Virus record (IMG/VR): IMGVR_UViG_3300009172_000026
Span: 1 to 32,144 of that record
DNA: 32,144 nt
Origin: a virus
Direction: 5' to 3' (one strand)
Shown one piece after another: positions 8,501 through 17,504 of this stretch (within the stretch, counting starts at the first letter, position 1; each line of letters starts with the position of its first letter). Both the position numbers and the translations under genes were made by a program. Below the pieces are notes generated by a model that ran no database searches, was not told the DNA's origin, and saw nothing but the letters and a program-made list of their open reading frames with translations.

Positions 8501-10931
8501 GGCTGATTGATACTAGGTCAACAAGGCGATCAAGCTTTCCATCAATGTCTGAGATGTCCTTCATCGTATAGTTCTTATTCGACACGTCTTGGAGACGAAT
8601 AGAATTGTTACCAACGATCTTAGTTTGGCCACCAGGCACCAATATATTGTTAATTGCATACAGTCCCGAAATCTCGGGCCTACTTGGATTCTCTGCTTCT
8701 CCACCTTTATAGAGCGAAATTACACCGAACTCATCAAGCACCAGGCTGTCAATGCGCGACATGTAATATTCTTGTGTGGCAGAGATGTTGCTGTCTACCG
8801 CCGGTTGAATTCCAGGCACAACTGTGATAGGAGCTACAGAGGCAGTGGGAGCGCCAGCTGTTCCGATTGTGTAAGCAACCCCGGGAGTCGCATAAGGTCT
8901 GAAGTCGTATGAGTCTAGCAGACTATACTCAACATCATTTTTGCTGTAGAAAGTTTTAACCAAATGCTTACTGGGCACATTCGTGTAACTGTCAACCGTC
9001 AGATAACCACTACCAACTGTAGAAGTTCTGCGAAGCACTTTAACACGGATTCTTAGATTGGTGTTAGCAAGAGTCTCACCCGCCCTCAGCGTGATGTACG
9101 AGATATCATAGAAGTGGTCTTTCTGATTATTGATAAGACGGAACTTGCTCGTAATATTGTTAGCGCCCGTAGCACCAAACTGATCTATGACCTCGATAAC
9201 TTTAATGCAATTTGGCAAACCCAAAGTTGCTTTACCATCAGCATAAACCGACTTGACGTATACATCAACTTCCTCTACTGCGTCTTGCTGAATGCCTGTG
9301 ACGATTGCGTCATAGTACAAGAAAGCGGGATCAGATGCACTAAGCGATACATTAACAGTTCCGCCTGTAGAAGATGCTGTAGCGGTGATCACGTTGTTTA
9401 CTCCATCAACAGCAAATATATTTGCACTTAAAGGCTGTTCGTTAGCAGTAGCGGCTAGTGTTAAGGTGCTACTTGGAGAAGATACGGCTAAACGTTTTCT
9501 CTGAACCAGTGCCACATTTGAGATAGAATACACGCTAGACTTACCAGCGTCAAACACTTTACCGCCAGACTTGACGCCGTAAAGCACACCAGCATTGGTC
9601 AGAGTAGTGTTTTCGATTTTAGTGGCTACAGTGTTCTCTTCACCCGAAGCTCTTACGATTGCGTAGACGTAGATTTTGCCGGGGGTGACGTTAGCAATGC
9701 AGCAACTGCCGATAACAGTAGAGCCATTCAGAATGTCATAGCGTGTGCCATCAATAGCAAAGCTATCTAATACTTGGCCAGCCGTATGGTTGTATGTGTA
9801 GAACTGCCCGTAAGCAATACCAGTAAACTGATTTGTCTTTGATTGCGTCAGCGTAGTTGGATCAATTTGCAGGCGCTTTGCTGAAACGTTGATGACTTCG
9901 TTACCATAAACATAAGCCTTGCCTGGGGATACAACGGCAAACGCTTCTCCGCTTTCACTAGATTGCTCAAGTGTTACGTTAAGCCCACGTGTTACGTAGT
10001 TGCCCGACTCGTCATAAGTACGTCTCGCAAGTTCTGAATTGATGGAGTTGAACTCAGTACGGTCACGGATACGAACTGGGTTACCGTCTACGTAACGAAT
10101 CAGGGCAAAGAACTCAGTTGGTTCTGCGTCAGTGTTGTACGAAACGAGAGTAGGCACCAGTTGAAGCCTATCTGCGCCAGGTGCATTTTCGTTATTGAAT
10201 CCAGCTGCGTTATCAAGTAGCGAAGTATCAGCGTTTGAGTTAATCAGATTTTCAATAATTGAGAATCCAACAGATACTGTTCCTGGCGTGTTAGTATACT
10301 TTGATACGATAATAAATTGATTATCAACAAAGATGAAGTGCCCTTTTTGAAAGATAACACCTTCTTCGCAAGATACACCAAACGATTTGCCAACGTTATT
10401 CGCAACACTAGCGGTCGTCACGGTAATCTGTGTCACCTCAGAAGCATTCTCAACTCTAAGAGTTTCGCCTGATTGAAACTGCTTTACATCAGTGTCACCG
10501 TCTTGGGCAGTATTCGTGTATTTGATGTAAAACGTTTTAAGATCAGGATCTTGAGTCTGAAAACCACTTTGACCTTTAATGATATCAGCCCGTAGCCCAG
10601 AAGTCTGACCAACGAGGCTAAACGTTGTAGTGATTCCATCATCACCAACTACCTGATCATAGAGTGCGGGATTAGTGAATCCCGCTTGGTCGTTTATTTT
10701 AACGTAGAAAAGATCATCACGTGCGGTAAGGTTAATACCACTTATGATGGTGCCTTCTTTATAGACATTCGCCCCAAAGCGTTCAACTTGTTTTTGAAGA
10801 ATAGTCTGTAATTGCGTCAATTCACGTGCTTGTACTGCCTTCGCTGGCTTGAACAGAATACGGTTAAACTGTTTTGCCTCATTGAAGTCATCATAGTACG
10901 GATCAACATTTAAGTCTGTATTAATGCCCAT
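5553..10931 (-). CDS. Giant virion structural protein with DUF4815-type N-terminus
   Basis: A 1792-residue protein, the largest in the window. Its start (NVDPYYDDFNEAKQFNRILFKPAKAVQARELTQLQTILQKQVERFG) is characteristic of the DUF4815 family of phage tail proteins. The rest is beta-rich, with many Thr, Ser and Asn strands. Around residues 1485-1535 it carries the GNTYTITNVG..NWNAIGASG module shared with gp8 and the tailspike-like protein. It sits just after gp8, where T4 has genes 9-12, so it may supply the baseplate-to-fibre connection done by gp9, gp10 and gp11 in T4. That role is positional inference. The start has an AAGGAAAG ribosome site, and a late promoter lies inside the end of gp8. 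Confidence 0.85.
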   Translation of the reverse strand: MGINTDLNVDPYYDDFNEAKQFNRILFKPAKAVQARELTQLQTILQKQVERFGANVYKEGTIISGINLTARDDLFYVKINDQAGFTNPALYDQVVGDDGITTTFSLVGQTSGLRADIIKGQSGFQTQDPDLKTFYIKYTNTAQDGDTDVKQFQSGETLRVENASEVTQITVTTASVANNVGKSFGVSCEEGVIFQKGHFIFVDNQFIIVSKYTNTPGTVSVGFSIIENLINSNADTSLLDNAAGFNNENAPGADRLQLVPTLVSYNTDAEPTEFFALIRYVDGNPVRIRDRTEFNSINSELARRTYDESGNYVTRGLNVTLEQSSESGEAFAVVSPGKAYVYGNEVINVSAKRLQIDPTTLTQSKTNQFTGIAYGQFYTYNHTAGQVLDSFAIDGTRYDILNGSTVIGSCCIANVTPGKIYVYAIVRASGEENTVATKIENTTLTNAGVLYGVKSGGKVFDAGKSSVYSISNVALVQRKRLAVSSPSSTLTLAATANEQPLSANIFAVDGVNNVITATASSTGGTVNVSLSASDPAFLYYDAIVTGIQQDAVEEVDVYVKSVYADGKATLGLPNCIKVIEVIDQFGATGANNITSKFRLINNQKDHFYDISYITLRAGETLANTNLRIRVKVLRRTSTVGSGYLTVDSYTNVPSKHLVKTFYSKNDVEYSLLDSYDFRPYATPGVAYTIGTAGAPTASVAPITVVPGIQPAVDSNISATQEYYMSRIDSLVLDEFGVISLYKGGEAENPSRPEISGLYAINNILVPGGQTKIVGNNSIRLQDVSNKNYTMKDISDIDGKLDRLVDLVSISLLEAEAKDFFIPDVSGNPRFKNGILVDGFKNLVVGAISDPEFKSAIDKSRTVATPAVTQFPVDLKVGSSDGANVFQDVVTLADTGSRVTTVEQPYATNFRNCVSNFFSYQGKSNILPPFDAGYNVIKNPAVEFEIDFASSLLDLVDNIQELIPFVREDNVGTETSTGFNGSGRSRTQNFTQDASISELTATTNEQFSAAVGNFITDINMKPYVQSREVKILVTGLRPNTRHYFYFQEVDVNAHVYPGSINPTTVGLNTEYNVANVQIKGMKGAQVRTDIEGTLTAVFMIPADTFFVGQNTLEIVDVDTYSSIDSAKTSYSKATYRAFNFDVGKSDLNFTTRTVDFGVASNIVQRQFTRAAPNDPIAQTFKIRTGQANGASVVMLSEVDVYFKAKSLYFGATVEIREVVNGYPSSTVLPFGRKHLRANQINVSDTAATATTFEFKNPVKLNIEKEYCFVVIPDANAPGYLIWTCKVGETDVGSGVPITLDWGDGVLFTSTNDSAWKSYQDEDLKFTLKRYSFQETTGYVNLVPNDVEFLTVRNTTNSFLNDELAYVLKDTSYDAAVTGPTLQTVVITGNTSFAENDYIYLAYGLNNKFLSKISNVTTSTVDNVTSTTITLETPYNSTTTTSAEAYLCVAGRVSHFNARNPDRLFLRASSATASNFIDDNEPTIIGSFVQGNTYTITNVGSATTTSNWNAIGASGTPTLGQTFVATGAGTAGDGTARNNSQVITGYNSGATAYVTSVNNEALSYFQPQIYVNNTIRTSTDFTLYNGNTVDKVIQSNGNVYTINNPRVINSRSNIINSTNPATADFSVRVSMTNNGFTSASPIVDADLSILNVYKYQITAAESTTSKWISKEVILQEQLDANGMKVFLSAYRPAGTFVDVYVRFTYPTNVEVQSGWIQLDNQNPDMYSNAANTKDYRQFEYTLDEVENTNEYSSFQMKFVMRHATNAEIETKSLVVSPAVNLFPHIYDYRAIALT

Positions 10932-10947
10932 ATGTTACACTCTTTCC

Positions 10948-12816
10948 TTAAAAGTCGAAGATAAACTTTATCTTTTCTTTGCGTTCTATTTGCCTAGTGA
11001 TCGGGGAAAAATCAACATAATGAAGAACTTCTCCGGTGTATGGTGTATATTTTCCGTAAACTATATCTGTGCTAGTATTTATACTCAGTGAGTCGGCTGT
11101 TGTACCAGACAGACTTTCCTTCACGTAAATGGTTCCTTTATGGAAAGCATTCTCGAAGTTGCCATAATAGTCAACTAAGTATACGACAGTCGTGTCAGCA
11201 CTTGAGTCGTAAATACTCTCGTGAATCCTAGCAGAGACTATTTCATCACCTAGATTAAGTATGTTGTCGGAACCTGGAGCTAGTCTAGACGTACTCACTG
11301 TTCCCGTGCCGATTATCTCTACATCTGCTGCTGTAAACGTGGCTCCCACAGCATACTCGTCGCCTGATGTACCAGCTGCCGTATTCCAGTTTGCTGGTGT
11401 TGTATTGCCCAACGATGTGATAACGTAAGTGGTGCCTGCTTCTAATTCACTAACAGCGACGGTCTTGATGTACTGTTGAATATAGTAACCAGGCAGTGCA
11501 ACAGCGGTTTGATTACCAGTTAGTGTGATAGGTGCTCTGTTGTCAAACGAGTCTAAATATACACCATCACTAAAACTTGGGTTCTTTACAAGTCCAACTT
11601 TAGTGTATGTGTTACTGTCGGGAATCGTTAACGAATCGCCTAAGAAGTTTGTGATGACGGCGAGTCTACTCATTGCCAACTCGGCAATAGGATTCGATCC
11701 ATGACCACCACGAGGTGACACTACGCACCTAAGAGTTGTTGTGCCGGCTTCTTTCAAACTTTCTGGATAAGCCACTTCGGCGGTAGCAAATTTGTACTCA
11801 GTTCCTTTAGTTTCGAATCCAACTCTAACCAGAGTTCCGTACTGATCAATTATACCATATGCTTTGCAACGAGTTCCTGTTAATGTACTCTGACTGACAT
11901 TTATTTTAGGAACTACTTGACAAACATTTGTAGGTGTGATAGAATCAGTTGTATCGATTGTAATGTTAATGTTAATCTTACCCGATGCAGCATCAGCAAA
12001 CAAAGAAGAAGCTAATATATCATACAGGCCACCTGAAGGAGTCTTGAGGTACATGTTAGCGTAAGCGTTCTCTGTACTGTACAGATCATCGTACGATAAT
12101 TTTTCTTTAGGAGTGATCGACACAACTACGTTCTTAATGTTTGCATTCTGTACAACCGATAACACGGTAACATTGGAAGAGTTAGTGGAGTCAGTTGCTT
12201 CACCAAATAGATAATTGCTAAACTGATTCAGAACAGACTCTTCTATAATGATCTGCGAAATAGACTCAGAAGCGGCAGCGATAACTTGCGCATCACCGTA
12301 TGCTGGATAAGGCAACGGCAAGCTGTCGGTTGTTTGATAGACCGCAGCATCTGAAGCTGATACAGTAAACATGTATTTCCACACATAGTTATCATCTGTA
12401 GCGATGAACAGGTAAGTAGCTGGGTCGATATTAATAAAAGAAGGTGTAACAGTAGAAACGCCACCGTTATTATTCTCAATACATTTGAATACGCCAAAGT
12501 TGTCTGCGCCATCGGGCACGGTAACAACTGTGTTCTTCAATGTTATGTCTTCTTCGTCATCGAAATCATCGTAAATAGTACCAGATACCCAGTTATTCTT
12601 ATAGAACATATAACGAGTGTTTGCGTCAGTTACTTTATTACCAAAGATGACTCTCCTCTGAAAGTCCCTCTTTTCTTTTTGGGTATTCGAGATGGGGTTA
12701 ACCTTATCGATGCTAGACGCCATGATGTAGTAATTGGAATCCGATTCATCTTTGAACGAATTAAAGAGTTCGTTAGAAGTTTCAATCCTGAAATTTTCTG
12801 TGGTAATCTTTGCCAT
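10948..12816 (-). CDS. 8: Baseplate wedge protein gp8
   Basis: A 622-residue protein matching T4-like gp8, which forms dimers in the baseplate wedge. Typical features are the N-terminal block with YYIMASSIDKV, DFQRRVIFGNKVTDANTRYMFYKN and YVWKYMFTVS, and the C-terminal HYVDFSPITRQIERKEKIKF. It is much longer than T4 gp8 (334 residues), as in cyanophage homologues. The extra length includes a WNTAAGTSG module at about residues 454-507. It lies downstream of gp6 and the gp7-position protein, the T4 order 6-7-8. A TATAAATG late promoter variant precedes it. Confidence 0.85.
   Translation of the reverse strand: MAKITTENFRIETSNELFNSFKDESDSNYYIMASSIDKVNPISNTQKEKRDFQRRVIFGNKVTDANTRYMFYKNNWVSGTIYDDFDDEEDITLKNTVVTVPDGADNFGVFKCIENNNGGVSTVTPSFINIDPATYLFIATDDNYVWKYMFTVSASDAAVYQTTDSLPLPYPAYGDAQVIAAASESISQIIIEESVLNQFSNYLFGEATDSTNSSNVTVLSVVQNANIKNVVVSITPKEKLSYDDLYSTENAYANMYLKTPSGGLYDILASSLFADAASGKININITIDTTDSITPTNVCQVVPKINVSQSTLTGTRCKAYGIIDQYGTLVRVGFETKGTEYKFATAEVAYPESLKEAGTTTLRCVVSPRGGHGSNPIAELAMSRLAVITNFLGDSLTIPDSNTYTKVGLVKNPSFSDGVYLDSFDNRAPITLTGNQTAVALPGYYIQQYIKTVAVSELEAGTTYVITSLGNTTPANWNTAAGTSGDEYAVGATFTAADVEIIGTGTVSTSRLAPGSDNILNLGDEIVSARIHESIYDSSADTTVVYLVDYYGNFENAFHKGTIYVKESLSGTTADSLSINTSTDIVYGKYTPYTGEVLHYVDFSPITRQIERKEKIKFIFDF
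11076..11083 (-). promoter_or_regulatory. Internal late promoter for the giant DUF4815 gene
   Basis: A perfect TATAAATA on the minus strand inside the 3' end of the gp8 gene, about 145 bases before the ATG of the DUF4815 gene. The same strand and distance to a very long gene make it a plausible internal late promoter. A chance match inside coding sequence is possible. Confidence 0.4.
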
Positions 12817-12841
12817 TATTATACCCGTTTAATCCTTGTTG

Positions 12842-12849
12842 CATTTATA
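12842..12849 (-). promoter_or_regulatory. Late promoter box for gp8
   Basis: The minus strand reads TATAAATG, one base from the late consensus. It lies in the only sizeable non-coding gap of this part of the operon (12817-12893) and about 26 bases before the gp8 ATG. Confidence 0.6.
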
Positions 12850-12893
12850 TATACATATGGGACGTAGACTAAATTTATAATTATTATTTACGC

Positions 12894-15185
12894 TCATGTG
12901 CCCGATACAACTGGTGTGCCAATAGTTACGATAATATTATCAGCCGAATCTTCTGTGGTAACAACGTCAACGCCGTTCTCGGTGTACAAATTCTCGTAGC
13001 CGATGTCATATTCTTCAATTTCCACATCAACCGTGGGCTGCACATCATTAACACTACTTATCAAAGATGTGCTAAAGATTTTCGTGCCAGCAACGCCGAC
13101 AGTCTCGTTGATTAACGGCACATACTTAGCGGGATCAATGATAGAAGAGACTTCATAAGAGTACTCTTGGTAGTAATAGTTGTCGTGAATCCTCTTAGTG
13201 TTTTCACTTAAGAAGGACGTTGTTGTCTTCCAAGTGCCCTCGGTAGCACCAACGCCCTGAGCATTTATCGTAGCCTTAGCGACGATTTTGTTGAAGTAGT
13301 CACCATCCTCGATACTCACAAGAGATACCACTTCAGCGTCTTGATATCTATAACCGCTGTTAACGATAGCAACACTTTCGATCTGACCAGTCTCGTAGCT
13401 CGCACGACCAGATATGACAGCATTCGCTCCCATTGGTAAAGACTCGGGATCAGGTTTGATATTACTAATCGTGTATAGGTTACCAGTAATATTAACGGAT
13501 ACGTCTTCATCAAAGTCGTAGAAGCTTAATTGTCTGAAATAATAATCGTTACCAGCTCTTCTGATAAGCTTTGCTTTTACGGTATAGGGGATAGTTAGCC
13601 CTGCGCCGGTTAAGTCTTCAATCGTTCTTTCTTGAGTAATAATATCGCCTGCCTTCAACAGGAAGCTTGTGCCAGAAAAGTTGATGATGATATCTTTTTT
13701 GTCGAACTTAGAGACAGCGACATTCGCAATATTGCTGTATACATCGTTCTCGTAGCCACCACCAGAAGAGGTAATTTTTAGTTCGGCAATAGTTCCCAAC
13801 ACAACGTTCAATGTCGTGAATGCGTCTGCCAATGTAGTCAGAATCGATTCTGGCCCATCACCAGTCATACCATAATCAGTAGCGCCTAATATAACGTTTT
13901 CGTAGTCGCCAATTTGATCTGTGATAAGTGTGACGGTCTCATTGTTATTAATAGCTGACAATTCATATGATGCAGAACGGTTAACTGCGGAAACACTCGT
14001 TAATGTGCCCGCTTCTGTACCATTGATCTCAAACGGTGCAACCATATCGTTGATTATATTTTCGCTGTCATCCAATGGGCTCACGGGAAACAGATTGAAC
14101 TCGGTATTGACCTCACTAATTTTCGAGATATAGATCAATGGGTGAACATACGCAATGACAGTTCCACTTCCGGTAATAGAAGTTGGTTGGGTGGCGAACG
14201 ATTGGCCGCCCAGCGAGGTAATTGCTGACCCAGATCCTGATCCTGATGCAAATCCAACAGACGATATGGTGTCACCCGCTTTAATTGTCGGTGACTCTGT
14301 TTGTGTTATAATAAGAACTTGGTCACTAATGCCAATAGTATTCGTAACTGTTACCGACGATGGGTTAGCATAACCAAAGCCACCGTCGTCAATGTTAAAT
14401 TCTATTTGTCCTGTTGTAGTATCTGATACCGACAATATAGTAGCAGTGGCGTTATTACCATAAGCATCTGATACAAGCTTAACTCTATTGCCAACAACTT
14501 GGCCTGAGGCGCGACCCTCAGCCTCCACTGTGATTTGACTAATAGAGCCAGAGATTAGTTTGCCTGCATTTGTACGTACACCATCTCGTGTAACTTCCAA
14601 GCTGTCATCAGACAAAAACTTTCCAGATGTGTTTGACAGGTATATCAGTGGAATCAAAGAACCTGTGAAGTTAACGAAGATAATCTCATCTACGAAACTA
14701 CTTGCTGACGAGATGTTTCCCTTGATCCTATCACCCTTTTGAATGGGATACCCGTCAACAACGAACACCGGATTCATCTCAAGATACGTGTCGCCACCCC
14801 ACACAGAGGCCGATGGCATTAATATATTATTTGCAGGGTAGAAGACTTCGATCTGTTCATTATAGAATAATTGAAAAAGAAGTTCAAGTGATTCCTGCGT
14901 ACCTTTTCTTTTATATAAGTCAGTAACGTGTTTAATAATAAAACGTGTATCAATTACTGTGTCGAGAGGGAGGTCAGCTAGGTATTTCTTTTTAAAGAAC
15001 ACCAGAAAGGACGATAAAGTCGTATCGATATCCCTTAGCTTGGGAATATTGCGGTCTATTGTTTCGTCGAGAAATTTATAATATGCCTTCGTGAACTCTA
15101 TCATGAATTCACCGTCTTCTCTATATAGAGCCGGGAACTGTAGATCGATTCCTGAGTACGTGCTATCTCTGACTACTAAACTCAT
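12894..15185 (-). CDS. Baseplate wedge structural protein in the gp7 position
   Basis: A 763-residue protein between gp6 and gp8, where T4 encodes wedge protein gp7. Residues 1-130 are helical and charged (EFMIEFTKAYYKFLDETIDRNIPKLRDID, LYKRKGTQESLELLFQLFYNEQIEVFYP). The rest is beta-rich with glycine turns. From memory, cyanophage genomes have a related structural protein at this site. I did not see direct similarity to T4 gp7, so the wedge role rests on position. Its ATG follows the gp6 TAA by one base, with no strong ribosome site, so translational coupling is likely. Confidence 0.75.
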   Translation of the reverse strand: MSLVVRDSTYSGIDLQFPALYREDGEFMIEFTKAYYKFLDETIDRNIPKLRDIDTTLSSFLVFFKKKYLADLPLDTVIDTRFIIKHVTDLYKRKGTQESLELLFQLFYNEQIEVFYPANNILMPSASVWGGDTYLEMNPVFVVDGYPIQKGDRIKGNISSASSFVDEIIFVNFTGSLIPLIYLSNTSGKFLSDDSLEVTRDGVRTNAGKLISGSISQITVEAEGRASGQVVGNRVKLVSDAYGNNATATILSVSDTTTGQIEFNIDDGGFGYANPSSVTVTNTIGISDQVLIITQTESPTIKAGDTISSVGFASGSGSGSAITSLGGQSFATQPTSITGSGTVIAYVHPLIYISKISEVNTEFNLFPVSPLDDSENIINDMVAPFEINGTEAGTLTSVSAVNRSASYELSAINNNETVTLITDQIGDYENVILGATDYGMTGDGPESILTTLADAFTTLNVVLGTIAELKITSSGGGYENDVYSNIANVAVSKFDKKDIIINFSGTSFLLKAGDIITQERTIEDLTGAGLTIPYTVKAKLIRRAGNDYYFRQLSFYDFDEDVSVNITGNLYTISNIKPDPESLPMGANAVISGRASYETGQIESVAIVNSGYRYQDAEVVSLVSIEDGDYFNKIVAKATINAQGVGATEGTWKTTTSFLSENTKRIHDNYYYQEYSYEVSSIIDPAKYVPLINETVGVAGTKIFSTSLISSVNDVQPTVDVEIEEYDIGYENLYTENGVDVVTTEDSADNIIVTIGTPVVSGT

Positions 15186-15186
15186 G

Positions 15187-16947
15187 TTATGTCGCCAACG
15201 GTGTTACGGTTACAGTGATGTCTTCGGCACGAATAGAAATAATTCGGTCTTTAGGTGTCTTAACGTCTTTATTAACCGTCGATGCTGTGAACTTAATAGA
15301 TGCGCCTTCATACGCATCAACAATCAAGTTTGACAACTTAACCGCACCTGTAGTATAATTCAATGAGCCAACATTTGCTTTGAATACACGAGTTGCTTCT
15401 GAGTCAGAGGAGATCAGCATAAGATTACCGAGTCCGTCGTCCTGCATCTTCACAGACGTTCCTTCAACAGTGAACTTAGTGGTACTTACCGCAGGTTTGA
15501 ATGATGTGAAGCCCGTGGCAACATCGAATGCATATGGCTTAACAAGGGCATCATCAAACGTGAACGATGGGCTGCTTGCGATGTTTAAAACTGGAACGTA
15601 TTGTATAATTGGTTTAGCTACAATGTCAGAACTTATAATCGAATTATCAACGGCGTCTAAGGTTGCAGCCAACCTCGATTGACGGAGCGTCTTATTGAAG
15701 TCGCCCAAGTAAGTAACTTCGTATGCGAGAATAGCTGCTTCAATCTCTGTCTTAATTTGCGCAGTGGATTTCGTAGTGATGTTAGGGTCATACACAACGG
15801 TGACATTAGTATCAACGAACAAGAACTTGGCAGAAACAAATACTGGCTCTATAGTCAGAGGTGTCTTATCCTTTAAATAGTTTTTAAAGTTAGCGATTTC
15901 GTAATCGGCTGCGCCTTCTCCGCCAGTAACATCAACAGATATAATGACTTTACCGTACTGCGGAGGATCAATTTCGTCGCCGCCATATACAGAGATAGCT
16001 TGAATGTTGGGGAATCTGGATCTCAATAGAACTTCGTAATCACGTTTTGTGACGGCACGTTCTTGAACCTGTAATGCTTTTGGGGCGAATGTGCGAATAG
16101 ACTCAACGCCTTCCGCGTAGTATCCACTCGCTGATTGTGATGTTACTGTGATATTATTTGAACTAGCTCCACCAAAAGCACTTGGAAGCGTCAAGCTATT
16201 CACGCCGTTTGCTTCTGGGCCAGAACAGATTCTGTAAGATACTGTGATCACGTCTGTAATGGTGGGCTGGAATCCGAATTTGTTTTGTCCGAATTGAATA
16301 CTGTACTTGCCGTCATTCTCGGGTTGTAGATAAAAAACAGGATCGGCGGCTGCCACGCCAAAGATTTCGCTCTTGTATGTGAATACGTTTCCATTTACGG
16401 TAAGAGTAATACTGCTTGTGTCTACCCATTCGTTAGATAATGTTGTATTAGCGATTGACAGAATTTCGTTAATCTTTCTACCTTCATAAAGGTCAACGTT
16501 AGTGACCTGAAACACAGTAGGACTTGTTCTAGACGCAACGTATGCCGTATCGTTTAAGAATATGTATGTTTTATTACCACAACGACCACTGAATGTCGTA
16601 CCGGTGGGAATGGTTAAGAAGTTTGATGAATACGACTCGGTCATAGAGAACGAAATATCACACTTAAGTGCGGAGGATCGCCTGCTACGAGGTAAATAGT
16701 TTAATTCTTTTGCATGGCTTAAGACACTATTACGCTGTGATGCACTATCAAGGAACATTTCAGAGATAGCCATGTTATAATAATAGTTATTGTAGAATGT
16801 GTTATACGACAGAACGTCAAGTAGAACGTTCATGTTCGACCCCTCGTAGTCGTAGTCCTTAAATCTGTCCTGATTTTTCAGAAAAGTCTTTAGAGCTTCT
16901 TTCGTTGCGAAGAAGTCTAGATTTGTTATTGGTGATATATTAGCCAT
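15187..16947 (-). CDS. 6: Baseplate wedge protein gp6
   Basis: A 586-residue protein with the gp6 / baseplate J-like pattern. The N-terminal block has NMNVLLDVLSYNTFYNNYYYNMAISEMFLDSA, then HAKELNYLPRSRRSSA; the middle has ERAVTKRDYEVLLRSRFPNIQAISVYGGDE. In T4, gp6 forms the inner ring that joins the wedges and controls sheath contraction. The start overlaps the gp25 stop as TAATG, so the two are coupled. An AATAAATA box near 16994-17001 inside gp25 might be a weak late promoter for it. Confidence 0.9.
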   Translation of the reverse strand: MANISPITNLDFFATKEALKTFLKNQDRFKDYDYEGSNMNVLLDVLSYNTFYNNYYYNMAISEMFLDSASQRNSVLSHAKELNYLPRSRRSSALKCDISFSMTESYSSNFLTIPTGTTFSGRCGNKTYIFLNDTAYVASRTSPTVFQVTNVDLYEGRKINEILSIANTTLSNEWVDTSSITLTVNGNVFTYKSEIFGVAAADPVFYLQPENDGKYSIQFGQNKFGFQPTITDVITVSYRICSGPEANGVNSLTLPSAFGGASSNNITVTSQSASGYYAEGVESIRTFAPKALQVQERAVTKRDYEVLLRSRFPNIQAISVYGGDEIDPPQYGKVIISVDVTGGEGAADYEIANFKNYLKDKTPLTIEPVFVSAKFLFVDTNVTVVYDPNITTKSTAQIKTEIEAAILAYEVTYLGDFNKTLRQSRLAATLDAVDNSIISSDIVAKPIIQYVPVLNIASSPSFTFDDALVKPYAFDVATGFTSFKPAVSTTKFTVEGTSVKMQDDGLGNLMLISSDSEATRVFKANVGSLNYTTGAVKLSNLIVDAYEGASIKFTASTVNKDVKTPKDRIISIRAEDITVTVTPLAT

Positions 16948-17357
16948 TATCTTTCCCTGACAAGATCGATTGTTAGTGATGTCGTGTTGCTAGTATTTAT
17001 TACACTGAACAAAACACTCGCCTGTAAATTATTAGTATCTAAGTCTGCAATTATTTCCACATTCTTCACCACGCATCTAGGCTCGTATGTTCTAATAGCC
17101 CTAGAGATATCGTCTTTCAATATAATAACCGTGTTAGCGTCAATATTCTCAAATAATGACGCATTAATATTGCAACCGAACTCGGGCTGAAACAACCTCT
17201 CGCCTTTATTCGTGAGAACTATATTCTTAATAGACTCTTTAACAGCGTTTTCGTTTATGCGCCGTGACAAGTCTCCCCGCCCAGGAACTTGCTCTAGATT
17301 CTTTGCAAAATCTGAGTAGAATTCTTGCGCTCTCGTTCTGGGTGTTAAGACTGCCAT
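16947..17357 (-). CDS. 25: Baseplate wedge protein gp25
   Basis: A 136-residue protein of the gp25-like family (T4 gp25 is 132 residues). Recognisable blocks are FYSDFAKN, then NAVKESIKNIVLTNKGERLFQPEFGCNI and AIRTYEPRCVVKNVEI. gp25 links the wedge to the sheath and nucleates sheath assembly. It has an AAGGAAA ribosome site and its own late promoter variant upstream. The TAATG overlap with gp6 fits equal production of the two partners. Confidence 0.92.
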   Translation of the reverse strand: MAVLTPRTRAQEFYSDFAKNLEQVPGRGDLSRRINENAVKESIKNIVLTNKGERLFQPEFGCNINASLFENIDANTVIILKDDISRAIRTYEPRCVVKNVEIIADLDTNNLQASVLFSVINTSNTTSLTIDLVRER

Positions 17358-17374
17358 CGTATTTCCTTTTCTTG

Positions 17375-17382
17375 TATTTATG
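17375..17382 (-). promoter_or_regulatory. Late promoter variant for gp25-gp6
   Basis: The minus strand reads CATAAATA, one base from the late consensus, 18 bases before the gp25 ATG and at the end of an otherwise unexplained gap. The distance is shorter than for the other late boxes, so the leader would be very short. Confidence 0.5.
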
Positions 17383-17504
17383 CGTTATGCAGTGCGGTTC
17401 TTCTCAGACTTCCGATATCCCCGGGATAGGCGGTTGAGCTATATGAAGTATTCGCCAGTGGGGGTGTCCGGTTCACGGCCGTACAGCTGCCGCTAAATCA
17501 TCAT

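Noticed and set aside
16994-17001. AATAAATA inside gp25, 47 bases before gp6
   Set aside because: Possible weak late promoter, but gp6 is coupled to gp25 by TAATG and the box is inside coding sequence; not listed as a feature.
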